A stretch of DNA of 64,000 nucleotides from contig NW_023601754.1 of assembly GCF_014898055.3 (NCBI RefSeq), positions 53,499,013 to 53,563,012 on the forward strand, written 5' to 3'. Below, in pieces: positions 1-11,076 of this stretch. This DNA comes from Talpa occidentalis (Eukaryota > Chordata > Mammalia > Eulipotyphla > Talpidae). Numbering within the stretch: the first letter of the stretch is position 1; each line of letters opens with the position of its first letter. The notes beneath the pieces are model-generated. The model had not been told where the DNA came from. It ran no database searches and was given only the letters and a program-made list of their open reading frames with translations. Position numbers and translations under genes: made by a program.

Positions 1-428
1 GCATCCTGCTGTTCCTGGTCTTCTGCCCGCTCATGGTGCTGCCCTGCCTGGCGCTCATCCTGCACGTGGAGTGCCGGGCCCGGCGGCGCCAGCGCTCAGC
101 CAAGCTCAACCACGTGGTCCTGGCCACGGACTCCGTGTTCCTCGTGTCCTCCATCTACTTGGGGATCGACTGGTTCCTCTTCTGGGTCTTCCAGATCCCG
201 GCCCCCTTCCCCGAGTACGTCACGGACCTGTGCATTTGCATCAACAGCAGCGCCAAGCCCGTGGTCTACTTCCTGGCCGGGAGGGACAAGTCCCAGCGGC
301 TGTGGGAGCCGCTCCGGGTGGTCTTCCAGCGGGCCCTGCGGGACGGCGCTGAGCTGGGGGAGGCGGGGGCGGGCACGCCCAACACTGTCACCATGGAGAT
401 GCAGTGCACCCCTGGGAATGCCTCCTGA
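1..428 (+). CDS. MRGPRF: MRGPRF, 3' part of the coding sequence (Mas-related G-protein coupled receptor F)
   Basis: Orphan class-A receptor of the Mas-related family, a plasma-membrane protein. The window opens inside a codon (positions 1-2), and the reading frame runs from 3 to the TGA at 426-428, giving 141 residues. These correspond to roughly the last 141 of the usual 343. Visible parts are the end of TM5 (ILLFLVFCPLMVLPCL), a basic third loop (CRARRRQRSAK), TM6, and TM7 with SSAKPVVYF. The family's NPxxY motif therefore reads KPVVY, as it does in known MRGPRF proteins. The cytoplasmic tail ends TMEMQCTPGNAS. Residue identity to the human protein is very high from memory. The start codon, TM1-TM4 and the upstream exon lie outside the window. 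MRGPRD follows in the same orientation, the normal mammalian neighbour. Confidence 0.95.
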   Translation, partial: ILLFLVFCPLMVLPCLALILHVECRARRRQRSAKLNHVVLATDSVFLVSSIYLGIDWFLFWVFQIPAPFPEYVTDLCICINSSAKPVVYFLAGRDKSQRLWEPLRVVFQRALRDGAELGEAGAGTPNTVTMEMQCTPGNAS

Positions 429-923
429 GCTGCCCCGGGTGGAGGGAGCCAGGGGCGGCCCTGGCCACTGGGGACCCCTTGCCGTTGGGCAGACAGAAAC
501 AGGGCCTGGCCCACGGGCACAGAAGAGTCTGCTTCTGCCCCGCGTGTCTTACTGTCCCAGATTTAGGGGTTCTGGGGATGCCGAGACCCACAGCAGCCAC
601 CTCCAAACTTACAGGTGGTCCTGCCAGGTGCCCCCGCCCACCTCCCCCAGCGCTCCTGCTGTGCCCCATTGTCAGAGGTGCCAGCTGGGGGCCGTCCTCA
701 CCCAGGCTGGCCAGCAAAGGACAGGAGGGGGTCGCCCAGCCCATGCGCCTCCTGACCCTTTGGTCAGCACCCCTGAAAGCCACACAGCCTGTACCGCCCA
801 CCACCGGCCAGCAGCCCCCTCCCTGCTGCGAGACCCTGCGGTCTCCATCCCTCCCGGGGGACACTGGGGGCAGAGCTGACCTTATGGTGCTACCTGGGAC
901 AGGCTCCCCTTAACCTGCCTCGA

Positions 924-962
924 AGTCTCTATAAACAGTCTCTATAAACAGTCTCTATAAAC
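924..962 (+). repeat. 13-bp x 3 perfect tandem repeat
   Basis: The unit AGTCTCTATAAAC is repeated three times without a mismatch (924-936, 937-949, 950-962). Each copy contains TATAAA, a weak poly(A)-signal variant as well as a TATA-like string. It sits in the probable MRGPRF 3' UTR. Confidence 0.9.
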
Positions 963-1273
963 AATGTCCCTGCCCCCGGGACCAAAACCTTAGTGACTTA
1001 CGGGCACGTCTGGCCTGTGAGCAGCTGATACAGGAGGAAGAACCAGCAACCAGAGGCCGTGACTCCTCCGACTCCCACTCAGCCAGCTGCTCCCCGCCGC
1101 TCCTGGAGCCCGCGCCTGGCCCGGCTGCTGCCCGCCTGGCCTCAGCCTCCTGCACACCCACTGCCGGCCTCCGGGCTCCTCCCCACCTACAAATGGGCTC
1201 CGGCTTGGCCCCGGCCCCCTGCCCACCAGCCAGCACGGTGCCCAGCGCAGCCAAAGGACGTTTGATGAAAGAC

Positions 1274-1293
1274 AATAAATGTGCATCAATAAA
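1274..1293 (+). terminator. Tandem polyadenylation signals, probably MRGPRF
   Basis: There are two canonical AATAAA hexamers at 1274-1279 and 1288-1293, 14 nt apart, about 850 nt after the MRGPRF stop codon. No other AATAAA was noticed between the stop codon and this point. They probably set the 3' end of the MRGPRF mRNA. Confidence 0.6.
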
Positions 1294-1299
1294 CGCTTT

Positions 1300-4200
1300 C
1301 CCTCTGCGCTCGGGAAGCCTGTGGCCCTCTGTGCACCCGTGGCCCAGTGCCCGCAATGGGGAGGCCCAGGGCAGCAGAGCCCCCGAGGGGACGGGGCAAC
1401 CCAGAGGGGCAGTGGAGCCCCGGAGGGGCAGCCCATCTCCACCCCTGCAGCCCGCTCTCTCCCGCCTTGGTCTCCCTCCCCCGCTGGCCTGTTTGCACCA
1501 TGGGGCCCCTTCTCCTTCCAGGGGACCCACGTCCTCTGTTGGCTGCAGCCACTCAGGGGTTCCGCTCCTGGGGGCTTTATCCCCACTGTGCTGAGTGACA
1601 CCACCTGACAAGGATCCCGCTGCTGCCCGTCTGGAATGCCCCCTGCATCCTGAGCTCTCTGGGGCAGGCGCTGACCTCCCGTGCCCAGCCCCCCAACTTC
1701 CCAGCCATGATCAGGCCCCTCCCAGGAGACAGGCTCAGCAGGGGGCCGAAGCCCCTGCCTCCCCTCAGCCCCAGGAGGGCCCCATCCCAGGCTCCTGGAA
1801 TCCAGCCTGGGCCACACCCCTCTGGGGACCACTCTGCAGACGCTTGCCTCTGCGGGGGCCAAGGAGACACAAGGCAGAGAGCCCAGGCTGGGGGTGGGAT
1901 GCGTGCAGCTCAGAGGGCGAGCGGGGCAGCTGGCGGGTGAGGTGCCACTGTGTCTGTGCTCTGCCCGCAGACCCCGGGTCCGCTCTGCCTTCCCGATGGC
2001 CGGGAGCAGGGGCTTCCTTGCTGAGCTGACCCCTGAGTGCCTTCCCCTGGTGACCAGCCCCCAGCAGGCTCAGCCTCCTGTTCACTCCAGGCCGCCGCCC
2101 TCCTCCTCCACTTTCCAACAGTCCCAACCACACCCCAGCTCTGCGGAGAGGGGGCGTCTGTAGGGGTCCCAGAGCAGGGGTGGAGACCACAACATCTGCC
2201 TCCTCATTCCTGGACACACAGGCAAGAGGTGTGTCCTGAGGGCCCTGGGCAGGCAGAAAGGCTTCCAATCCTGTAGGGGTCAGGGTGTCTGGAAGCCTGG
2301 CACTCCAGGGCTCAGGGACTCCCAATCCCCAAGAATTCTCCCTCCAGAGCCCCAGCTCAGCCCTGGTCTTGTGGGGACCAGCTCCCAACCCAGGGTCCTG
2401 AGGGGCCTTCCTAAGAGGGTCCAGTGACTGAGGGCCCAGGCCAGGGCGGCAAGTGCCCTCACCCCCTGCAGTGCCAGGAGGTCAGGGAGGGCCCCGGGTA
2501 CATCAGCCTTGGAGCCGCTCAGCCTGGGGCAGGGGTGAGCTCCAGGATGGAGCCCCCACCTCTGGGCCCTTCCTTGGTGGGTGCTTAGCACAAACCTCCA
2601 TCTACCCCTGCTGGGCCCCGGAGGACCCTGTACCCATCCACGCCCTGGACCTCCCCATCTCTGTGCTAATGGAGGTGGCTGCACAGATGGCTGCTGGGCA
2701 GACCGCAGGTCCCCGCCACGCCCCCTCCCTCCTTGCGAGTGCACTTATTACAGCCTCAGGGGCTGCTGCAGGGTCGGGCGGCTGCCCACCCTCACCCTGC
2801 TGGGCCTCAGTGTCCCCAAATGCTAGGTGCGCCCTCTCGGAGTTGGCATTACCTCGGTCAGGTGTGGGGTACAGTGGCAGGCAGGGGAGCGGCTGCTGCA
2901 GGTGGCATGGTCACAGAGCGGCCAACCCCAGTGCGGAGCGAGGGCAGTGACCACCGTGGACTGAGGTATCCATGCTGGGCCTGGACCAAGCACGCCAGGA
3001 GCCATAGCAGGGACCATCCCAGTACAGACAGCATGAGCCCACTGCAGGAGCCGCGCCCACCATGGTGCTCCTCATCCAGGCTGACAGGCCTGGCCAGAGC
3101 CCCAGCCGCATGTCCCTGGACCTCAGGCCTCTGACCTCTGTGATTCCCATCAGCAAAACACTGGGATTTTGGGCCCAGGGTGACGTGTCAAGGATGAGCC
3201 CATCCCTGCCCAGAACCAACCAGGCCAGCCCTGGTGGGTTCCACTGTCAGCCGAGGCCAAAGGAGGGTGGGCCCCTTCCGGGCACGGGCATCTGAAACCG
3301 GGGGCCAGGGAAGGGTGAGTGCTCACGGACGGTGCGGCCACCGCCTCTGCCGGCTGAGGCCTCGGCCCTCTTCCTTTTCCATCTCACTGGCAGGAAACGG
3401 AAGGCCTCCTGGCACCCGCCCCGCTCGCCGCCGACTCCCTGCCAGCTGCGGTTTGGAGAGCACCGGGCTTCATGTTTAATGCCAGAGCGAAAGCCTGAGA
3501 TGGTTTCACATACACACAGTTTGCTGGAGGCCCTCGGCCCAGACGACCCCTCCTCCCAGCACCCGGGGGTCCGTCCCAAAGCAGGACAGAGAGGCGGGCC
3601 ACAGGGTCTCGCCCCCCAGCACGCGGGAGGAGCCCAGGCCCAGGAAACGTGCCTTGAAATGTGTCCCGCGGGTCACGAGGCAGGAGCCACGCGGGTTGTA
3701 TTTTAAGCTGGCCGGGCTGGAAAGTTGGAGAAGACAACAGGGCCTGGCTCACACAATTAAGACTCAAGGAAACTCTGCATCGAGGAGGCGGGCCCGCCAG
3801 AAGGGCCAAGTTTCTGGGCCCGCCAGAAGCACCCACTCCCGCAGCTTTTTCAAATATTTTTATAACTGCTTTAGCTGTGGCCTAAATGACAGGCAACAAA
3901 GTCACGCACATGTGGCCGTGTGCCCAGGCCATGGCCAAAGCCACACGGGGAATGTTTCTGCCCACACAAGACGATGTTCCCATCGGCCCCTGCAGGTTTC
4001 TTGGTGCCCCAGAGCCCCCCGCCAGCGGCAGCAGCCGGTCCTCCCTGCGCCACACCACAGGTTCCCCCAGACTTGGCCGCAGCGTGGCCAGGACTTCTGC
4101 TGATAACACGGGGCCCAAGTCCACCCTGGCCTGTGGCAGGTGTGTGTGGATGAGAGAGGGGTGTGGTGCAGACGCGTGTTTAAGGGAGCTTACTGACTCA

Positions 4201-7200
4201 GGGACCAGGAAAGTTCTAGAAGTGATTTTGTTTTCAGACATAGATGGAACAGGGGGCTCAAATCATGTCCGGGAGGTTCCTCCTCTCTCTCTGTCTCCAT
4301 GTTGCATTTATTCTCAGCGGCACATTCGACACTTCATCCATCTCCAGAGAGACACAGAGGCCCCGGTGGCCCCAGGCCCGCGCCCGCGCGGGGTCCAACC
4401 AACCAGGGGAGGCCCAGGGGAAATCAGGCGGAGCGGCTCAGACGGGGCCCATGCAGGCCCCATTCCTCCCGCAACATCCCCCCACCCAGACACCCACTTC
4501 TTTCCCACGAGTTAAAATGCACCCACCCAAATCCGCAGCTGAGCTCTGCAGCAGGAAAGGCGCCCCTCACCCCCCCGGAAGAGTCAGTCCTAAGCTGATT
4601 CCGGGTTCACAGCCTCGGCTGCCTGGATCTCTCCCCATCAGACCCAGAGACACCCCCTCGGGGGTCGGTGCCCAAGGGCCGAATGATGGCCACACTCGAG
4701 ATGCAGTGGAAAGGACGGACGGGGCCGGCCATGGACAGGGAGAGCCCCGTCCCCTGCAGGGCTGGGCTGCGGCCCCCTCTGCGCTGACCAGGCGCACGGG
4801 CAGTGAGCTTGTGGCAGCCATCACCGTGGCCCCAGAGTCCAGGCGCCTCCACGCTGGGGGCTGGACCCAGTGACTGACTGGCCGGCAGAATGGGGCAAAG
4901 ACAACCAGGACCTCGCACTGGCATCCTCTTGCTGGTGGGCTCTGCCGGGATGACCTTAATGAAGAAGGCCCTGGGCTGCCAGCGGCCTGAGCAGTAAGGA
5001 CAAGAGGATCGAGGCCGAGTCCAGTCTACAAGGAGCTGAGTCCTGTCAACACCACACACACCGGGTCCTCGCCAGGCCTGCGGTGAGGCCCTGCCAGAGC
5101 ACCTCCTGTGGCGCCGGCGCAGGCTTTGGAGGTGGCCGCTACACGAGTTGGGGTGTCGCTGACCAAGCAGCCCCCTGCACCCCTTTACAGCATTGGGATT
5201 CTTTGCTCTCGGTCAGCCCCAAAACCCAGATCCCTTGAGAGCCTCCTCTGGGTACACAGGGGGCGGAGGGCACAGGGCAGAGCCTCCTGGCTCCCAGGTA
5301 CCACACCTGAGCAGTCAGCCTAGCCCTTTGATCCCCCGCGGGGCCCTCGCTCAAGCTGCCCCCTCCCTGCCCAGGATGAAAGGCCACAGAGGCCAGAGCC
5401 GCAGCTGTGGGAGTGGGTGCCCACACCCCTGTGGACGCACAGGGGCAGAGAGGAGCCGCCTGCGCTGTCACCACCCTCCCCCCAGGACTGGGGGCCCACC
5501 TCCTCTTGCTTCGCTCACTCTCTCTCCAAAGCTGACACCAGGGGCTCCCCCCCCACCACAGGGCAGGGCCATGAGGACGACACCACAGCCCAGAACCTCA
5601 GCTCTCAGTGACCCAGCCCCTCAGGTACCCGGCACGCAGGGCGACAGGTGCACTGGCAGCCTGCAGCCTGCCCCGGGTGGGGTACTTGGTTTTCTTGGTG
5701 TTCTCCACTCCCCGGGTGGGGAAGTGGGGGGAAGGTGTCCAACCAGGCGGAGGTGGTCCCCTCACCCCACAGCCACATGTCCCCAGGGCTCTTGGCCGGT
5801 TAGGAGAGGCCAGGAGGGACGCCCAGCTCTTCAGTGAGGACTCGGACACTCGAGGGGAAACCTGAGCCCCCCCAACAAGTGGCAGGACTCCACTGGAAAT
5901 AAGGGCCCGGACTCCGGGTCCAGGGCGCCCTCTCCACCCTGCTGAGGAGCGAGCTCCAGTCCATTAGCCAGAGTATCTTCTCCGGGCAGGGGCCAGGGGA
6001 GGACATAATGGCCTGTCCTAGCCCGCAAAAGCCTGTGTTCCCCACCCTGAGCCCGCTAATGCTCGGGGGCCTCCCTGGCTTCCCGGACGGGCTAGGAGAG
6101 AGGGGACCCTCCTCGGGCCCCCAGCCTCGTGCTCCTTCCCCTGCAGCCCAGCCCTCCAGGCAGGGGGGAGGCCACGCCTGCCCAGGCCCATTAGCCTCCC
6201 CGTGGGGACAGGCACCCTTCCTGCATTTATACCTCACGCTCGCACTCTCCTCAGAGGGAGCCGGCCACGGCTCTCAGGCGGGGGTGGGCAGGGGCTCCTG
6301 TGAGGCCAATCGGGGGTCAGCAGAAGACAGCCCCCCGAGGCCTGCCGAGTCTGCAAGGACGGAGGGGCCTCGGGGCCAGGCGACAGGCGGCTGCGGAAAC
6401 CCCGCGCGGAGCAAGGAGGGTCCAGGCCCCTGCCCCGTGGAGAGCAGGTAAGAGGCCCTGCCTCTGCCCATGGCGGGTGGGGCACGGCGGAGCTGCCGCG
6501 GGCCGTGGCGAGGCCGCTGGGTGACCGGCCAGAGTCTCGGCGTCTCTGAGCTGGCTTCTTCCCACACATTGAAACCAACTTCCCAGACCTTTAAAGCTGC
6601 AATAAGTCCACATCGCCCAGCCTAGGTGCCAGGGAAAAGGGGTCACTCAAGGTCGGGGGACACTTTAAGGGGAAGTCGTACAAAAGCAGCTATGAAACAG
6701 CCGGCGAGACAGTTCACTGATGTAAAAACAAAGTGACACGTCAATGCAGAGAGCAAGCCCTCCAAGGCCGGGCCGGGCTGTGGCCCCCGAATGTCTTAGA
6801 CGAAGGCTGTTTGTGAGCGGGGCCCAGCGGCTCCCTCCTTCCTGCAGGCCTCGGGCAGTGAGAGGCCGGCGAGCGAGCACCCCAGGGAGGACTCACCCCT
6901 GATTAAAGCAACTTGTGCTTCCAAAAAAACAATGAAGTAGAGCAAGGCAGCTCGGGCAGCCATGCGGAAGCTGATTTTAACCTTTAAGGAAGAGGAGAAA
7001 TGAGCACGGGCGGACGGATCTCCGCGTCCCTAGAGGATCTGCGGAGGTTCCCGCAACAGGAGGGCTGCACCCGGCGCCTGCGTCTGCGAACCCCCCAGCA
7101 GGGGCCACTGAGAACAGGCTGCAGCGGAGCCCCCTCCCAGCCACACCTCCAAGCACCCCGAGAATCACTCACTGGCAGAAAGGAGATGAAAGTAGAACAT

Positions 7201-8330
7201 TCTTTGAAAATGAAAATATTTAAAACCCAACGGAGGCCAGATGGCAGCACAACACCCCCAAAGGCCCGGAAGGTGGCTCTGAAGTGCTGAGCCCGGGTGG
7301 GGCGGGAGGAGGATTTTGTATTTCCTCTGTTCTGATGGTCTAGGCGTCCCCCTGTGTGTTCCATAGTGAACACGAAACACCTTTGACGGTCAGGGCAGGA
7401 GGGGGCCGGGGGAGGAGGGGGCCGGGCGAGGGGTGGTCTCGCAGCCGCATAATGTGGAGGGGTCAGCCGGAGCAGAGGAGCCTGCGTGAGGCCAGCCCTG
7501 GGTGGCCCCGCTGCTCAAAGAAGGCGGCACCCAGAATCGGGGGCCACTCCCTGCCTGGACGGGGGTGGGGGGTGGGGGAGCACGGAGCCCAGCGCCCACA
7601 GAGGAATTAAAGCCCCAGATTGCAGGTTCCCGGGAGGAGAGCTGGATTTAACGTGGGCGGGCGTGATGCCAGCCTCCGGCCCAAGAAATCCATCCAAAAC
7701 CTGGTCCTGGACCAGAGAACCACGGAGCATCCACAGGGGCCAGTGACCAAGGCCACAGACTCCTGTGACCCTGGGGGGCCCCATTGGAAAGGAACAGACC
7801 CCCTGCAGAAAGTCAGCGATTGCCAAGCACGTGGAGAATGGACGGGACCTCTAGGAGCACTAACAAAAAGTGGGTACATCAGATCCACTTTGGGGTTAGA
7901 ATGCATTAAGGATGAGGGTGGAGGCGGGGAGCTGGGCTTCCGCAGGACACACAGGCCGGGCCCACAGCCTTCCACAAGGCTCCGGGTGGGCGCAGGAGGA
8001 GAAAGCCGCAGCCACCTCCATGTGGGGGTCTTCCCCACAGCAATCGGAAAACAAGCCACAGGTCATTGAAAGAACAATCCAACAGGTACATAAAGCAAGC
8101 CCCAAATTGGCTAAGAGCACACGCCAGCAGTGCGGTGATGTTACACGTCAACAACAGAAAGCAGGCAACGTGTGCATTGTGACGTGGATTTCTAAATAAT
8201 GCACGGAAATTTTTTATTTTAATTGGAAATCTTTTAGGATTTGGACATGAACAGAAGTGAAGAGACTAGAGACCCAAACTCATCAAGCTCCTAAAGAAAT
8301 CCAGGCACCTCTATGGTCCCAAACACCTGT
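1300..8330. other. Intergenic DNA, MRGPRF-MRGPRD
   Basis: GC-rich unique-looking sequence. The open frames on both strands are short, low-complexity and unlike any family I know, so none is called. I saw no RNA gene. Some diverged repeat remnants are likely but could not be named by eye. Confidence 0.6.
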
Positions 8331-8334
8331 TTGG

Positions 8335-9060
8335 AAAAGAAGAAAGTCAGAAAATTAATGACCTGAGCGTTCAACACGAGGAGCTGAAGAAAGAATCACA
8401 AGTTACAACCGAAGAAAGAGGAAGACGTTAACGCGTCGCCCGGGGGAATAAGAAGCAAAGTAACCACAAGAGAATTTTAAAAAAATAAATAATAAATAAA
8501 ACTCTGACAGACTGAAAAGGAAAAGAAGCAGCACAAACAAGAGCTGGCCATTCTATTGAACTGAAGTTTTTAACATGACAGTAACTGCTGGAGACGCTGG
8601 TAAGTGTGAGCCAGGAAGCACTGATAATTGTCTGGTAAATATTACCACCTGCTCTACGTAAAGAAGAGATTAAAGCTCTGAATCGACCTAAAATGGTAAA
8701 TAAATTGGAGCTGTAGTATTTTCTTAAAGCCAGGGCGATCCACTGGCACTCCCATAAAAATACCAGGCCAGGTGGTTCTGCCTTCTGCCAAACCGTCAAA
8801 GAAAGAGGACCCTTCAGGACAAAGAATACCCCCCAAATCACCTCAGGACCCCGATACAGGCCCCGGCCCTGAAATAAGAAACAGACAAAGGTAGTGACAA
8901 GAGAGATAATTACAGGCCAATTTGATTTATGAAAACAGAAAATTTTCTTTAAAAAAATCAGAAGGAAAAAAAAAACAACACCAGAGCAAACTAGAAATGG
9001 TTTGTCCTAGAAACAGAGGGACAATGTGATAAACTTCATCACTTCTTTATGATAAAAAAT
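8335..9060 (+). mobile_element. Decayed LINE-1 ORF2 fragment
   Basis: A-rich sequence in an otherwise GC-rich area. It carries degraded L1 ORF2 landmarks in sense order: AATGACCTGAGCGTTCAA near 8358, CCAGGCCAGGTGGTTCTGCC near 8764, and GATAATTACAGGCCAATTTG near 8905. All frames are broken by stops and indels. It is an old, immobile copy truncated at both ends. The assignment rests on recalled L1 consensus wording, without an alignment. Confidence 0.65.
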
Positions 9061-10113
9061 TCGCAGAAAACCAGAAAGGGAACTTTCCCATCTTGATAGC
9101 AGAAAATGCCAGAAGCTTAGCTCAGACAACCCAGGGGGGAAGAAAGTCCCCCGCAGGCTCTGCCATCCGGGAGAAGAGGCGTGTGAGGGCCGAGGCTCGC
9201 GGCCTGGCGTCCTGGCTAAGCTAGAAACCAGGGGACAGCAGAGTTGCAACAGTTGCGCAGAAGCTCATGCAGCCGCAAACCACAGACACAAGAAAATAAA
9301 TCAGGACGTTTGCCTACTCGCAGGTCAGCGGCCCCTCCCCATGGCCAGGCCAGTGGCAGGGCGCTCCTGCCCACAGAATGCCTGGTCCCCAGAGTCCCGC
9401 GGCCTCAGGCTTCGATAGACAGACTCCAGGACAGGCCTCTGCACGAGAGGCACAGGGAGGAGGGCACTTCCCCGGGGGCTGGGGTGGGGTCCACAGGGCA
9501 GCTGGGACCTCCTGGAGTTGAGGATGCAGGTCACGAGGAAGAGGGGCTCAGGGAGAGGCGCCATCGAGCACCCACAAAATACCACCTCAACGCCGCTGGC
9601 TGGGCGTGAGCAGAATGTGCCCACGGAGCTGCCAGGGTGCAGGATGGGCTCCTGGGCCCAGGGGAGGTGAGGCCTGGAGCAGCCCCTGGACCACGCACGC
9701 ACTCAGCCACGCAGGGGTCGGCGCCCCCAGTGCACTGACGTGGCCCAGAGTGCCCGGGAGCCCCGAGGGACTAAGCCAGCGTGGGGTCGAGGTGGCAGTG
9801 GGTGGAGGGTGGGGCGCGCCGCACACGGCTGGAAGACAGGAAGAAAACACCAGCACGAATTCACAGTCAGCACAGATGTCAACGGAAACACATGGGGCAG
9901 CCGCTCCCTTTCGGAAAATAGTTGCGGCGCCCGAGGCCCTGAGTAACCAGACTGGGACAGAGGCCGGGGCGGGGGCCGGGTGGGCCTCCGGGTCCCGCTC
10001 TCTTATAACAAGAACCAGGGTCAGGGCCCTGGGTAGGAAATTCCGGGGCCTCCCAGAGTCCCCAGGGTCCAGGCAACCCAGTACCTCACGCTGGCGCCTC
10101 TTCCTCCCACAGG
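9061..10113. other. MRGPRD upstream region
   Basis: This 1 kb leads into MRGPRD. No TATA box in a convincing position was seen. It ends in a polypyrimidine tract and CCCACAG at 10106-10112, a good splice acceptor placed one base before the MRGPRD start codon. That suggests an upstream non-coding exon, not located here. Confidence 0.45.
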
Positions 10114-11076
10114 ATGGACCCAGCCCCCAATGGCAGCCTGAGCCCCGAGCCCGCCTCACTCTTCCCGGGGGTGGACACGCTGGGCACGGCCCACTGGGTG
10201 CTGAGCGCCCTGGTCGCCCTCACCTGTGCCTGCGGCCTGGCGGGCAACGGCCTGGTGATCCGGCTGCTGGCCGTCCACGGGCTCGGCGCCCCCTTCTGCC
10301 TCTACGTCTTGCACCTGGCGGTGGCCGACCTCCTCTTCCTTCTCTGCTTGGCCGCCATGCTGGGCCTGGAGACCGCGCCCCCGGCCGGCTGGAGCCCCAA
10401 GGCCTACGAGGCCTTGCAGAGGGTGAAGTACTTTGCCTACACCGCCAGCCTGAGCCTGCTGACCGCCATCAGCATGCAGCGCTGCCTGTCCACCCTCTTC
10501 CCCATCTGGTACAAGTGCCACCGGCCCCAGCGCCTCTCGGCGCTGGTGTCCACTCTGCTCTGGACCCTGGCGCTCCTGCTGCACGCGCTGGCCGCCTTCT
10601 CCTGCAGCAGGTTCTGGCGCACCAAGCGCTGGTGTTTCACGGTGGACACCGTCTTCATCTCCCTGGTCTTAGGCATCTTCACGCCCGGGATGGTCCTGTC
10701 CAGTGGGGTCCTCTCCGTGCGCGTGCACAGAAGCTCCCAGCAGTGGCGGCGGCGGCAGCCCACGAGGCTGTACATGGTCATCCTGGCATCCGTCCTGGTG
10801 TTCCTCGTCTGCTCCCTGCCCTTGGGCATTAACTGGTTCCTCCTCGACTGGCTGGAGCTGTCCCCGTGGACGAAGACGCTGCTCAGAGACCTGAGCCGCC
10901 TCTCCTCGTCCGTGAGCAGCAGTGCCAACCCTGTCATCTACTTCCTGGCGGGCCGCCGCGGGAGCCAGGGCCTGCGGGAGCCCCTGGGGGCCGTGCTGCA
11001 GCAGGTGCTGCGAGAGGAGCCCGAGATGGAGGCCGGGGAGACGCCCTCCTCCGGCACCAACGAGGGGGGCGTCTGA
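10114..11076 (+). CDS. MRGPRD: MRGPRD, Mas-related G-protein coupled receptor D
   Basis: Seven-pass class-A receptor of small-diameter nociceptive sensory neurons. The family member is activated by beta-alanine and couples mainly to Gq and Gi. The single-exon coding sequence gives 320 residues (human 321). The chosen ATG gives MDPAPNGS with an N-glycosylation site at N6. TM1 carries N45 (LAGNGLV) and TM2 D72 (LAVADLLF). TM3 ends SMQRC with R123 in the DRY position, the Mas-family form. The Mas-family FPIWYKCHRP follows, then SSQQWRRRQPTRL in loop 3, and NPVIYF in TM7. The acidic tail ends TNEGGV. There is no conserved TM3 cysteine for the usual extracellular disulfide, as in other MRGPRs. No frameshift is seen. 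A splice acceptor lies directly before the ATG. The 3' end is unclear, as no AATAAA was seen nearby. Confidence 0.96.
   Translation: MDPAPNGSLSPEPASLFPGVDTLGTAHWVLSALVALTCACGLAGNGLVIRLLAVHGLGAPFCLYVLHLAVADLLFLLCLAAMLGLETAPPAGWSPKAYEALQRVKYFAYTASLSLLTAISMQRCLSTLFPIWYKCHRPQRLSALVSTLLWTLALLLHALAAFSCSRFWRTKRWCFTVDTVFISLVLGIFTPGMVLSSGVLSVRVHRSSQQWRRRQPTRLYMVILASVLVFLVCSLPLGINWFLLDWLELSPWTKTLLRDLSRLSSSVSSSANPVIYFLAGRRGSQGLREPLGAVLQQVLREEPEMEAGETPSSGTNEGGV

Larger units (their letters stand above)
429..1300 (+). other. MRGPRF: MRGPRF 3' untranslated region (probable)
   Basis: This is the non-coding stretch between the MRGPRF stop and two overlapping-range AATAAA hexamers. No long conserved frame is visible. 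It contains a 13-bp triplicated repeat at 924-962. The 3' end is inferred from the poly(A) signals only, with no transcript evidence. Confidence 0.6.

Noticed and set aside
9606..10832. A 408-residue plus-strand frame overlapping MRGPRD
   Set aside because: Its last part is MRGPRD read in the wrong frame and its first part is unremarkable. The 320-residue frame shows all receptor motifs.
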